A stretch of DNA of 64,000 nucleotides, from contig NZ_VJOY01000012.1 of the NCBI RefSeq assembly GCF_007109405.1, positions 1 through 64,000 of the forward strand, written 5' to 3'. This DNA comes from Pseudomonas mangiferae. Lineage in GTDB: Bacteria; Pseudomonadota; Gammaproteobacteria; Pseudomonadales; Pseudomonadaceae. The translations under genes were made by a program, and so were the position numbers. Position 1 is the first letter of the stretch; every line of letters begins with the position of its first letter. The notes beneath the pieces were generated by a model. It searched no databases, was not told where the DNA came from, and saw only the letters and a program-made list of their open reading frames with translations. Shown here piece by piece: positions 26,424-35,156 of the stretch.

Positions 26424-27421
26424 GGCAACCTCCAGGCCGGACGCCGCCGCCACAGCCGCGCGTGGAACGGGGTGAGATGGCGCTCCTCGTCCAGCAGGGC
26501 GTGGGCCGCGAGGCCGGCCAGGGCCAGCCCGGTGAAGCTGGGCGGTGCCGGCAGCGGCGGGCCGGCGTGCAGGTTCTGCCGCCAGTTGCTCCAGCCGCCA
26601 TGGCTGCGGGTGATGCCATAAGCATGGAAGGCGCTGCCGGCCAGGCCCAGCAGGGTGGTGAAGCGCAGCCACAGGCGTGACAGGGCGCGCAGGCCGGGGC
26701 GGTGCGGGCCGGCCAGGGCGGTACCGGCCAGCAGCGCCGCGGAAACCGGCGGGGCGGTCACCGGCAAGTACATCGCCGGGTTCTGGAAGGCCCCGCGGAA
26801 ATGCAGCAGGCCGGCCTCTGCGGTGGTGCCCAGCAGGCCGGCGGCGCACATCAGCGCCACCGCCTGGCCGGCGGGCAGGCCGAACACCCGGGGCACCCTG
26901 TCACCGGCGGCGTCGCGCACCCGCTCGCCGTAGTAGCCCAGCAGCCCGGACAGCACCAGGGCCGCCGGTGCCCCCAGGGGCGCGGCGTAGAACAGGTGGG
27001 TCCAGCCGAAGCCGCCGGGCCGTTTGCTGACGTTGTAGAGATGGAAGCCGCTGCCCACCAGGCCAGTGAGGCCGGCCGCCAGGTAGCAGCCGTCCCGCAG
27101 GCGGTGGGCTGCGGCGGCGTCGTCCCGGTGGCCATGGCCGCTGGCCAGCAGGGACAGCAGGGAGGTGGCCAGGGGCGTGTACATGGCGCGGTTGTGGAAA
27201 TCGCCCCGGGCATGCTCCAGGGCGCTGTCCGCGGCCACCGCGAGGGCCAGCAGGCCGGCACTGCGGTTCAGGGTGCGCGCCGCCTCCACCAGGACGTCGG
27301 TATCCGGGCGCAGGCGCCGCCGGGGTGCGCGGGTCTCGCGGGCCTGCCAGGTCCAGGCGACCGCGCCCATGAGGGCGGTGGCGCCGAGGGTGACGAGGCG
27401 AAGAGTATGCGGGGTCGCCAT
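26420..27421 (-). CDS. Unknown polytopic membrane protein in GMC operon
   Basis: 333 residues, mostly hydrophobic with roughly seven or eight membrane segments. It looks like an internal duplication: 'SALEHARGDFHNRAMYTPLATSLLSLLASG' resembles 'AGLLHFRGAFQNPAMYLPVTAPPVSAALLAG', and 'GSGFHLYNVSKRPGG' resembles 'GSAFHAYGITRSHGG'. No CxxCH or other heme motif is seen, though several His residues recur in each half (LEHARGDFHN, GFHLYN / LLHFRG, AFHAYG). I do not recognise a named family. Position suggests a membrane anchor or electron-transfer partner of the GMC dehydrogenase (inference). Confidence 0.75.
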   Translation of the reverse strand: MATPHTLRLVTLGATALMGAVAWTWQARETRAPRRRLRPDTDVLVEAARTLNRSAGLLALAVAADSALEHARGDFHNRAMYTPLATSLLSLLASGHGHRDDAAAAHRLRDGCYLAAGLTGLVGSGFHLYNVSKRPGGFGWTHLFYAAPLGAPAALVLSGLLGYYGERVRDAAGDRVPRVFGLPAGQAVALMCAAGLLGTTAEAGLLHFRGAFQNPAMYLPVTAPPVSAALLAGTALAGPHRPGLRALSRLWLRFTTLLGLAGSAFHAYGITRSHGGWSNWRQNLHAGPPLPAPPSFTGLALAGLAAHALLDEERHLTPFHARLWRRRPAWRLP

Positions 27422-27430
27422 GGAGACTCC

Positions 27431-28534
27431 TCAGAGCGCGTAGCGGGCGGCGTCGGCTCGCTTGAAGACGAGGCCGTTTCCGGGGCGGTCCAGCGCCGGG
27501 GCGATGAGCCCGTCGTTCACCGTAGGCGCGCCGTCGAACAGCAGGGCTTCCAGGCGCACGTGATCGTGGAACCATTCCAGGTGCCGCAGCCGCGGAGCGG
27601 CGCAGCACACCGGCAGGTGAAGCGCTGGTGCGCAGTGGGCCGACAGGTCCAGGTGGAAGGCATCGCAAAGGGCCGCGGCCTGGAGGAAACCGCTCACGCC
27701 ACCGCAGCGGGTGATGTCCGCCTGCAGCACGTCCACTGCGCCCAGCAGATGGCGGAAGTCGTCGGCGGTGTAGGCGTATTCGCCCGCGGCCACTGCCATG
27801 GGCAGGCCGGCGGCGGCCAGGGCATCCCGTACCCGGCGCAGCCCCTGGGGGTCGTCGGAACTGACCGGCTCCTCGAACCAACTGATACCGAGATCGGCGA
27901 TGCCGCGGGCGAAGGCGAGGGCGCTGGCCACGTCGTGGGCGCCATTGGCGTCGACGAATAACCCCGCCTCCGGACCGATGGCGGCCCGCGCCGCCCGCAC
28001 CCGCTGCACGTCGCGGCCTGGGTCGGCGCCGACTTTCATCTTCACCCAGCGGCAACCGTCGTCCTGTACCCAGCTGCCCAACTGCTCCGCCAGGCGATCG
28101 TCGTCATAAGAGGTGAAGCCGCCGCTGCCATAGACCGGCACGCGGTCCCGCAGCCGGCCCAGCAAGGTGGCCAGGGGCAAGTCCAGCAGCTTCGCCTTGA
28201 GGTCCCACAGGGCGCAGTCCACCGCGGAAATGGCGCAGGCGGCCAGGCCGGAACGGCCCAGGTTGCGTACCTCGCGCCACAGGCTGCGGGTGATCCGCTC
28301 CGGCGCCAGCGGGTCGGCGCCCAGCACCCGCGGCTGCAGGGTATCCAGGATCAGCGGCGCCATGGCCGCTGCGCCGTAGGTGTAGCCAAGGCCGGTCTGG
28401 CCGCCGGCCTCGATCTCCACCACCACCAGGGTGGTGGCATCCCAGGCGAAGGTGCCGTCCGCCTCCGGCGCATCGGTGGGCACCCGGTAGGCGGAAGCCC
28501 GAAACGCCGTGACCGGCGCGTCCCTGCGGCCCAC
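27431..28534 (-). CDS. Mandelate racemase/muconate-lactonizing-type enolase
   Basis: 367 residues. Catalytic pattern of the mandelate-racemase subgroup: Lys165-x-Lys167 (VKMKVG), metal ligands Asp195 (VDANGA), Glu221 (FEEP) and a third acidic residue in 'AAGEYAY', and a general-base His about 300 (SAHCAPALHL). Such enzymes abstract the alpha-proton of a carboxylate; in sugar gene clusters they are usually acid-sugar dehydratases. The start is GTG, one base after the stop of the upstream ThDP enzyme, with AAGGA 8 nt before it. Cytoplasmic. The substrate is not known. Confidence 0.9.
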   Translation of the reverse strand: MGRRDAPVTAFRASAYRVPTDAPEADGTFAWDATTLVVVEIEAGGQTGLGYTYGAAAMAPLILDTLQPRVLGADPLAPERITRSLWREVRNLGRSGLAACAISAVDCALWDLKAKLLDLPLATLLGRLRDRVPVYGSGGFTSYDDDRLAEQLGSWVQDDGCRWVKMKVGADPGRDVQRVRAARAAIGPEAGLFVDANGAHDVASALAFARGIADLGISWFEEPVSSDDPQGLRRVRDALAAAGLPMAVAAGEYAYTADDFRHLLGAVDVLQADITRCGGVSGFLQAAALCDAFHLDLSAHCAPALHLPVCCAAPRLRHLEWFHDHVRLEALLFDGAPTVNDGLIAPALDRPGNGLVFKRADAARYAL

Positions 28535-28535
28535 G

Positions 28536-30332
28536 TCATTTATCCTTGTGATGGCCCGGCAGCACCGAGCTGAGCACCTGCTTGGCGGTCTGCACGATCA
28601 CGCTGCCTTCGTCGGGGTCGCCGCGCAGCAAGGTGGTGGCGAACTTCTTCGCCTGTTCCAGCTTGATATGGGGCGGCAGCGGCGGCACGCTCGGGTCGGT
28701 CTTGAATTCCAGCAGCACCGGCCGATCCGAGGCCAGCGCCTCCTCCCAGGCCTGGGCCACGGCGTCCTCACGGTCGACGTAGATGCCCTTGAGGCCGATG
28801 GACTCGGCGAAGCGGTGGTAGGGCACATTGGGGATGTCCTGGGACGCCTCGAACTTCGGGTCGCCCTCCATCACCCGCTGCTCCCAGGTGACCTGGTTGA
28901 GGTCCTCGTTGTTGAACACCGCGCAGATCCAGCGGGGGTTGTCCCAGGTCTGCCAGTATTTGGCCACGGTGATCAGCTCGGCCATGTTGTTCATCTGCAT
29001 GGCGCCATCCCCCACCAGGGCGATCACCGGCCGTTCGGGATGGGCGAACTTGGCGGCGATGGCGTACGGCACCGCGGCGCCCATGGAGGCCAGCCCGCCG
29101 GACAGCGAAGCCATCATGCCGCGGCGCATCTTCAGGTCGCGGGCGAACCAGTTGGCGCAGGAGCCGGAGTCGCTGGTGACGATGGCCTGCTCCGGCAGGC
29201 GCGGCGACAGTTCGAAGACGACCCGCTGCGGGTTGATCGGGTTGGCTTCCACCAGGGCACGCTTCTCCAGGGTCTCGTCCCAGTCGGCACGCCATTTCTC
29301 GATGCGTTCGCGCCAGCCGCGCTCGGTCTTCTCCTGCAGCAGCGGCAGCAGCGCGCGCAGGGTTTCCGCGGCGTCCCCGGCCAGGTTCACCTCCATGGGG
29401 TAGCGCAGGCTGAGCATGTCCGGCTGCAGGTCGATCTGCACGCCGCGGGCCTTGCCTTCCTCGGGGAGGAATTCGGAATAGGGGAAGCCCGAGCCGATCA
29501 TCAGCAGGGTGTCGCAGTCCTCCATCATCTTGTAGCTGGGCTCGGTGCCCAGCAGGCCGATGGAGCCGGTGACCCAGGGCAGGTCGTCCGGCAGGGCCGC
29601 CTTGCCCAGCAGCGCCTTGGCCACCCCGGCGCCGAGCTTCTCGGCCACCTGGATCACCTCGTCGGTGGCCTGCAGGGCCCCGGCGCCCACCAGGATGGCC
29701 ACCTTCTCGCCAGCGTTGAGCACCTCGGCGGCCCGCTGCAGGTCCGCCTCGTAGGGCACCACCTTCGGCTTGCTGTAGCCGACCCCGGAATGCACGGTGC
29801 CGTGGGCCCGGGGCGGCTCGGAATAAGGCATTTCCTGGATGTCGTTGGGCAGGATGATGGCGGTCACCCGGCGCTCGCCCACCGCGGTGCGGATGGCCCG
29901 GTCCACCAGGTGGCGCACCTGTGAAGGCGCGCTGGCCTGCTGGACGAAGGCGCCGGCCACGTCCTTGAACATGGACAGCAGGTCCAGCTCCTGCTGGTAG
30001 TGCCCGCCCAGGGCGGTGGTGGCCTGCTGGCCGGCGATGGCCAGCACCGGCATGTGGTCCATGCGGGCGTCGTAGAGACCGGTGATCAGGTGGGAGGCGC
30101 CGGGGCCGGAGGTGGCGATGCAGACCCCCAGGCCGCCGGTGAACTTGGCGTCGGCGGCGGCCATGAACGCGGCCATTTCCTCGTGGCGCGCCTGGATGAA
30201 GCGAATCTTGCCGTTGGCCCGGTTCAGCGCACCGAACACACCGTTGATGCCGTCCCCCGGGTAGCCGTAGATGCGGCGGACCCCCCACTGGTACAAGCGC
30301 TCGACGAGAAAATCTCCGACTGTCGTGGCCAT
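28536..30332 (-). CDS. Thiamine-diphosphate enzyme, pyruvate oxidase/acetolactate synthase-like
   Basis: 598 residues with the three-domain ThDP fold. The N-terminal pyrimidine-binding domain has the activating glutamate in 'RHEEMAAFMAAADAKFTG'. The central domain is at about 195-330. The C-terminal diphosphate-binding domain has the GDG-NN motif in 'LVGDGAMQMNNMAELI' then 'VFNNEDLNQ'. It is closest in feel to PoxB-like pyruvate oxidases, though the membrane-binding C-terminal of E. coli PoxB is not apparent. A strong GGAGGAGG site precedes the ATG. It heads the operon leading to the enolase, membrane protein and GMC genes. Confidence 0.9.
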   Translation of the reverse strand: MATTVGDFLVERLYQWGVRRIYGYPGDGINGVFGALNRANGKIRFIQARHEEMAAFMAAADAKFTGGLGVCIATSGPGASHLITGLYDARMDHMPVLAIAGQQATTALGGHYQQELDLLSMFKDVAGAFVQQASAPSQVRHLVDRAIRTAVGERRVTAIILPNDIQEMPYSEPPRAHGTVHSGVGYSKPKVVPYEADLQRAAEVLNAGEKVAILVGAGALQATDEVIQVAEKLGAGVAKALLGKAALPDDLPWVTGSIGLLGTEPSYKMMEDCDTLLMIGSGFPYSEFLPEEGKARGVQIDLQPDMLSLRYPMEVNLAGDAAETLRALLPLLQEKTERGWRERIEKWRADWDETLEKRALVEANPINPQRVVFELSPRLPEQAIVTSDSGSCANWFARDLKMRRGMMASLSGGLASMGAAVPYAIAAKFAHPERPVIALVGDGAMQMNNMAELITVAKYWQTWDNPRWICAVFNNEDLNQVTWEQRVMEGDPKFEASQDIPNVPYHRFAESIGLKGIYVDREDAVAQAWEEALASDRPVLLEFKTDPSVPPLPPHIKLEQAKKFATTLLRGDPDEGSVIVQTAKQVLSSVLPGHHKDK

Positions 30333-30467
30333 CTGAAACCCTCCTCCTGGAAGCCGTGAAATGGGCGACGTTGCCTGGCGTCTACCAGTCCTAGACCGGG
30401 CGCCTTCGCCAGAAGGTCCCGCAACATTCTGAAAAACTCCCGGGTGGTCGCCGTGGCCTTCGACCGC

Positions 30468-32873
30468 TCAGGGCTGAACGCTCCAGGCCTCCCCCGGCAG
30501 CAGGCAGGTACGCCCGGCGGCGTGCACCAGGGTGAGCGGCGCCGTGGCCGCGGGGTCCAGGCGCACCTGAACGCGCCTGTCGCGCAGGTCCACCTCCACC
30601 CGCTGGCCGCGGTAGCGCAGGGCCAGGGCGATGTCGGGCAACGCGGCTGGCGGCGCCGGGAACACCCGCAGGCCGTCGAGCCCCGGGCTGATCCCCAGGT
30701 AATGGCGCTGCAGCACGTCCAGAGAACCCGCCAGGGAGCCCAGGTGCACGCCCTCCAGGGCACCGCTGTCCGCCGGGGCGTCCACGTCGGTGCGCAGGCA
30801 CTGGCAGAAGCAGGTCCAGGCGATCTCCGGCTCGGCGTCCACCAGGGCGCCGGCGCAGATCATCTTCGACAGGCTGGACTCATGGGTGACCCGGGCCAGG
30901 TGGTAGGCCACGGTGCGCCGGCCGGCTTCTTCCTCCAGCGGGTAGCCGAGGTGCTGGAACAGCGCCCGCAGCTCGTCGGCGCCGAACAGGTAGCGGAACA
31001 TCAGCACGTCCGGCTGCTTGGTGGCCTGGTAGCGGTTGCAGGTGTCGTGGCGGGTCTCCAGGAACCAGTCCAGGCGCGGGTGATCGGCGCTCAGGTCGGA
31101 GCAGGGCGGCGGTGCCAGGGTCTGGAAACCGTCGAACTGGTCGAGCACGCCGTCCTCGCGGAACGGCAGGTACAGACGCCGGCCGATGCGCGCCCACGCG
31201 TCCAGCTCCTCCGGCGCTACGGCCAGACGCTGACGCAGGGCGCTGGCCCGCTCCGCGGGCAGGCGGGCCAGCAGGTCCAGGGCGCGCTGCAGGGTCCAGG
31301 CGGCCATGAGGTTGGTGTAGGCGTTGTTGCGCAGACCCGGCTCGGTGGCGTCGGGGTAGGCGCTGTGGTACTCGTCGGGACCCACCACGCCGTGGATGAC
31401 ATAGCGTTCCAGGCCCTCGTCGTAATGGGCCAGGCTGGCCCAGAAGCGGGCGATCTCCAGGACCAGGTCGCCGCCGTCCCCGGCCAGCAGGTCCTCGTCG
31501 CCAGTCGCCAGGTACAGCTGCCACACGTCGTAGACGATGGCCGCGCCGATGTGCCGCTGCAGGTAGGTGTTGTCCCGCATCCAGCGGCAGGACAGCGGGT
31601 TGTACTGGTAGGGCGGGGTTTCCTCGTCGCCGTGCCGGGCGCTGCGCCACGGGTAGAGGGCACCGCGCAGGCCGCAGCGGCGTGCCCGCTCCCGGGCCTT
31701 GTCCAGGCGCCGATGGCGGTAGCGGAGCAGGTTGCGGGCAAGCTCGGGGAAACGGGTGCTGAGGTAGGGGAAGGCGAACAGCTCGTCCCAGAAGATCTGC
31801 CCGGAGTAACCCTCCTGCCAGCCCTTGGGCGGCAGCCCCTGGTCGCGGCCGATGCTCAGGGGCGAGACCGCCTGCAGCACGTGGAACGCCGCCAGCTCCA
31901 GCAGCCGCTGCAGGGTAGGGTCCGGGGTCTGCAGCGGGCTGTCGGCCCACAGGCGTGCCCAGGCTTGCTGGTGGTCGGCGCGCAGCGCCTCGTAGGGAGC
32001 GTCGGGCAGGCGGCCGCGGACTTGGGCACAGGCCGCCTCGGGCGCCTCCGGGAGGTCGTCGTCCACCTGCACGACGACGCGCTTTTCCAGCACCAGGCGG
32101 CCTTCGGACGGCCACGGGATGCAGGCTTCCTGCACGAGACGCTGGCCGTCGCGACGGGTTTCCCAGCGGGGCGAATGACCGGGCACCCGGGTGCGGCTGG
32201 CCAGGGCCAGGCGGCGCTCGGGCGCATGCAGACCGGCGGCGATCAACGCGTCGCTGCCGATCCCCTCCAGGTGGTGGACCTGGAGGCGGCGCCCCTCGTA
32301 GGCCCGGTCCCGGTCCACCAAGGCATTTTCCACCGCACCGTCCAGGGTGGCGCGCAGGGTCACCGCCGGCAGCGGCGTCGACGCCTCCAGGGTCCAGCGC
32401 AGCACCGCCAGGTCCGCTTCGGCCATGCTGACGAAGCGCTCTTCGTGCAGGGTCAGTTCGTGGCCGTCGAGGCGGAAGCGCAGCCGGCGCCACAGCAACC
32501 CCAGGCGCGGCTCCAGGCACTGCCGATAGTCGAGCCGTTCCACGCCGTCGAGATCGAACCAGGCACCGTCGCCGAGGCGCAGGGTCAGGCCGAACGGGTC
32601 CGGCAGGTTCACCAGCGCGCCGAGGGCGGTGACCTCGCCACCCGGCTGGCGCGGGGCGGCGGGGCGCGGCGCCTCGTCGTACCAGCCGGCCCGGTAGAAG
32701 CCGGCATAGTGGTCGTCGGGCCGCTGCGGCCCGAGCGCTCTGGCGGTCTCGGGCGGGCTGGCGCGCCAGGACAGCACGCCGTTGCCCAGGCTGAACAGCG
32801 CCTCCCGGCGCCGCTCGTCCAGGGGGTCGTAATGCGCGAAGCGCAGGGGGTCGCGGTCGTCGCCTGCGCTCAT
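30468..32873 (-). CDS. Glycoside hydrolase family 65 (disaccharide phosphorylase/hydrolase)
   Basis: 801 residues, normal for GH65. An N-terminal beta-sandwich (about 1-280) is followed by the helical barrel (about 330-690) and a C-terminal sheet domain. The general acid is Glu501 in 'HGVVGPDEYH', and 'WDELFAFPYLSTRFPELARNLLRYRHRRLDKARERA' and 'KQPDVLMFRYLF' (KQ-DV) are GH65 hallmarks. These enzymes split trehalose, kojibiose, maltose or similar alpha-glucosides, most by phosphorolysis to beta-glucose 1-phosphate. No beta-phosphoglucomutase is nearby. The start at 32873 overlaps the kinase stop by 4 bp (ATGA), so expression is coupled. Confidence 0.93.
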   Translation of the reverse strand: MSAGDDRDPLRFAHYDPLDERRREALFSLGNGVLSWRASPPETARALGPQRPDDHYAGFYRAGWYDEAPRPAAPRQPGGEVTALGALVNLPDPFGLTLRLGDGAWFDLDGVERLDYRQCLEPRLGLLWRRLRFRLDGHELTLHEERFVSMAEADLAVLRWTLEASTPLPAVTLRATLDGAVENALVDRDRAYEGRRLQVHHLEGIGSDALIAAGLHAPERRLALASRTRVPGHSPRWETRRDGQRLVQEACIPWPSEGRLVLEKRVVVQVDDDLPEAPEAACAQVRGRLPDAPYEALRADHQQAWARLWADSPLQTPDPTLQRLLELAAFHVLQAVSPLSIGRDQGLPPKGWQEGYSGQIFWDELFAFPYLSTRFPELARNLLRYRHRRLDKARERARRCGLRGALYPWRSARHGDEETPPYQYNPLSCRWMRDNTYLQRHIGAAIVYDVWQLYLATGDEDLLAGDGGDLVLEIARFWASLAHYDEGLERYVIHGVVGPDEYHSAYPDATEPGLRNNAYTNLMAAWTLQRALDLLARLPAERASALRQRLAVAPEELDAWARIGRRLYLPFREDGVLDQFDGFQTLAPPPCSDLSADHPRLDWFLETRHDTCNRYQATKQPDVLMFRYLFGADELRALFQHLGYPLEEEAGRRTVAYHLARVTHESSLSKMICAGALVDAEPEIAWTCFCQCLRTDVDAPADSGALEGVHLGSLAGSLDVLQRHYLGISPGLDGLRVFPAPPAALPDIALALRYRGQRVEVDLRDRRVQVRLDPAATAPLTLVHAAGRTCLLPGEAWSVQP

Positions 32874-33823
32874 GCCAGCCTCCGCGCCTGGTGCAGCCGC
32901 TCGCGGGCCAGGGGTTCGACCTGGTCGCGTCCGGCGTAGGCGCCCTGGGAGCCGTAGGCGGTGACCGCCAGGCTGGAAGCTGCCACGCCCCAGGCGGCGG
33001 CTTCCAAGGGCGCGCGGCCTTCCAGGCGGGCGATGGCGAACGTGCCGGTGAAGGCATCGCCCGCCCCGGTGGTGTCCACCGGCTCCACCTCGCGGGGCGG
33101 GATCAGGGTGGCACGGCCTTCCTCGACCACCACGCAGCCCCCGTCCGCCAGCTTGATGCAGACGATGTCCACCCCGGCATCGCCCAGGCGCCGCGCGCCC
33201 TGGGCGATGCGCTCCAGGCTGTCCAGGCGCTCTCCCAGCAGGGCGGCGGCCTCCTCGACGTTGGGGGTGAGGGCGCCCATTCGAGGCAACAGGTCGTGCT
33301 CCAGGCGCTCGGGGAACGACGGGTCGAGCACCACGGCGATGCCGATGCGGGCGGCCCTGTCCAGGGCACGGCGGACCACCCAGGCCGGCACCTCGTAGTC
33401 CAGCACCAGGCAGGCGGGGCCCTGCAGGTCGTCGAGGCGGGCCAGGGCGCGGGCGCATGCCGCCTCGTCCCACTGGTCGTTGGCGTTGTTGGCCAGGACG
33501 ATGACTTTCTTCGCGTCCGGCGGCACCATGATCATGGACACCGCGGTGGCTGCCCCGGCCGCCTGGCTCACCCCGGACACGTCCACCCCCGCCTGCCGCA
33601 GCGGTGCCAGGGCCTGCTCCGCCAGCTCGTCGTCGCCGACCCGTCCCAGCAGCAGGCTGCGGTGGCCGAACCGTGCGCCCAGGTAGGCAGTATTGGCCGC
33701 CTTGCCGCCGGGCAGGCGGCGGAAGTCATGGGCGAGCAGCGTTTCCTGGCTGCCGGGCGCCGCCTCCACGCGCACCTGGAAGTCGGCATTGATGCTGCCC
33801 AGGGACAGAAGGGTTCCCGGCAT
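32870..33823 (-). CDS. PfkB-family carbohydrate kinase (ribokinase-like)
   Basis: 317 residues. The opening 'LLSLGSINADFQVRVE' and 'LPGGKAANTAYLGARFG' match PfkB signature 1, and 'DTTGAGDAFTGTFAIARLEG' is signature 2 with catalytic Asp256. It phosphorylates a free sugar or sugar alcohol with ATP in the cytoplasm. It is the first gene of the pair with GH65, and the coupling suggests it handles the sugar released by that enzyme. Substrate preference (ribose, fructose or other) cannot be told. Confidence 0.92.
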   Translation of the reverse strand: MPGTLLSLGSINADFQVRVEAAPGSQETLLAHDFRRLPGGKAANTAYLGARFGHRSLLLGRVGDDELAEQALAPLRQAGVDVSGVSQAAGAATAVSMIMVPPDAKKVIVLANNANDQWDEAACARALARLDDLQGPACLVLDYEVPAWVVRRALDRAARIGIAVVLDPSFPERLEHDLLPRMGALTPNVEEAAALLGERLDSLERIAQGARRLGDAGVDIVCIKLADGGCVVVEEGRATLIPPREVEPVDTTGAGDAFTGTFAIARLEGRAPLEAAAWGVAASSLAVTAYGSQGAYAGRDQVEPLARERLHQARRLA

Positions 33824-33906
33824 GACGGCGCTCCTGGAGATGGCGATGATGGTTCAAGTGACCGGCATGGCGCGGCTGGGTTCGCCGCTTCGCTGGCCGC
33901 GCCGGC

Positions 33907-34590
33907 TCAAGCACGCGGCTCGCCGGCGAGGGAGGGCGCACAATCGCGCCCGGGGGCGGTCACCGCACGGCGCTGGCGCCAGGCGATCGCCAACAGCGCC
34001 AGCAGGCCGCCGAGGGCAGCCAGGGCCATGTCCTTCTGGGCGTCCCAGGCATCGTCCTGGGCACCGACGAAGGCGGCCGACTCGTCACCGCCGAAGAACT
34101 CGCCGCCGACCCATTCGATCAGCTCATAGATCGCCGACGAGGCAAGGATGAAGTCGAGCACGAAGAAATAGCTCCAGAACCCCCGCAGCGGTGTCAGCCT
34201 GAGCAAGATGCAGCGCAGCGGATGGGCCAGCAGCAGGCCATAGGCAAAATGCACCAGCCGGTCGAAATGGTTGCGTCGCCAGCCAAAGGACGCCTTCAGG
34301 GAGTCGCCGCCGAGGGCTTGCCACCCGGCGTCGTAGGGCACCCGGGAATAGGTGAAGTGGGCGCCCAGCTCATGGAGGCAGAGGTAGGCGAACAACAGGA
34401 CCACCGCCGAGCGCGGCAGGGCGAGGCGGCGATGGCCGTAGGCGAGGGCGAACCCCAACGCCACCACCAGGAGGTTTTCCAGGAGCCAGTCGCCCCGGTT
34501 GAAGGGTGCGATGCCCAGGGCGACGAACACCAGGGCGAAGGCACCGGCCCAGCCCAGCAGGAAACGGCGCGGCGCGGGTTCCCCGTTCAT
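33907..34590 (-). CDS. DUF2238 inner-membrane protein (YjdF-like)
   Basis: 227 residues with about six transmembrane helices. Family segments are 'LCLHELGAHFTYSRVPYDAGW', 'RNHFDRLVHFAYGLLLAHPLRC' and 'YELIEWVGGEFFGGDESAAFVGAQDDAWDAQKDM'. The acidic and His residues recur in the family and might bind metal. Function unknown. It stands apart from the PfkB gene by 83 bp and from the copper-storage gene by 180 bp. Confidence 0.85.
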   Translation of the reverse strand: MNGEPAPRRFLLGWAGAFALVFVALGIAPFNRGDWLLENLLVVALGFALAYGHRRLALPRSAVVLLFAYLCLHELGAHFTYSRVPYDAGWQALGGDSLKASFGWRRNHFDRLVHFAYGLLLAHPLRCILLRLTPLRGFWSYFFVLDFILASSAIYELIEWVGGEFFGGDESAAFVGAQDDAWDAQKDMALAALGGLLALLAIAWRQRRAVTAPGRDCAPSLAGEPRA

Positions 34591-34770
34591 GGTCGGGGTA
34601 CCCGACGGTAGTCGGTGCGCCTGCGGGTGAGGCGCGAACGAAATAGAAGCGGGACTGCGGATCGACTGCTCAAGAGACCCCTCCGGTTGCGAACTGCCCT
34701 GCCGGCCCCGGTCGGACTGGCAGGGCCAGGGTGTCCGCCGCCGGACCGGCCGGCAGCGGACGGATCGCCA

Positions 34771-35103
34771 TCAGGCGGCCATGCGCGCGCATTCCTCCGC
34801 ACACGCCAGGCATGCCCTGGAGCAGGCCTGGCAATGCTCGGCCTCGTGCTTGCCGCACTCCTCGCCGCAGGCGCGACAGATGTCCGCACAGAGCCGGCAG
34901 AACGCCTGGGCATTCTCGGCCTCGCGGGCCATCAGCCGGGCGGCCAGCAGGCACAGGTCCGCGCACTCGCGGTCCAGGGTGATGCAGCGGGCCATCATCT
35001 TCACGTCCTGTTCCTGCAGGCAGGCACTGGCGCAGGCTTCGCAGGTCATGGCGCAGTCGAGGCAGGCCTGGATGCAGGTTTGGTAGGCAGTATCGTTGAG
35101 CAT
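34771..35103 (-). CDS. csp3: Csp-like four-helix-bundle copper-storage protein
   Basis: 110 residues with 19 cysteines, mostly in CxxxC and CxxC spacing along four amphipathic helices (for example QTCIQACLDCAMTCEACASAC and CRLCADICRACGEECGKHEAEHC). No signal peptide, so cytosolic, as in Csp3 proteins, which bind many Cu(I) ions per monomer inside the bundle. It follows a secreted small protein on the same strand after 53 bp, suggesting a two-gene copper-handling operon. Earlier annotations of this family read 'ferredoxin-like' or DUF326; the cysteine pattern does not fit an iron-sulfur cluster protein. Confidence 0.92.
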   Translation of the reverse strand: MLNDTAYQTCIQACLDCAMTCEACASACLQEQDVKMMARCITLDRECADLCLLAARLMAREAENAQAFCRLCADICRACGEECGKHEAEHCQACSRACLACAEECARMAA

Positions 35104-35156
35104 GTTCGTATCTCCCGTATGGGCTGTATCGAATCGTCAGTACAGGGGTCGTTCGG

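Noticed and set aside
30468-33473. GH65 protein extended by about 200 residues at its N-terminus
   Set aside because: The extension is the PfkB gene read in another frame and is Arg/Gly/Pro-rich. The ATG at 32873 overlaps the kinase stop and matches the family start.
34771-35103. Ferredoxin-type iron-sulfur protein
   Set aside because: The cysteines are spread over helices in CxxxC/CxxC patterns throughout the chain, and lack the 4Fe-4S CxxCxxCxxxCP motif.
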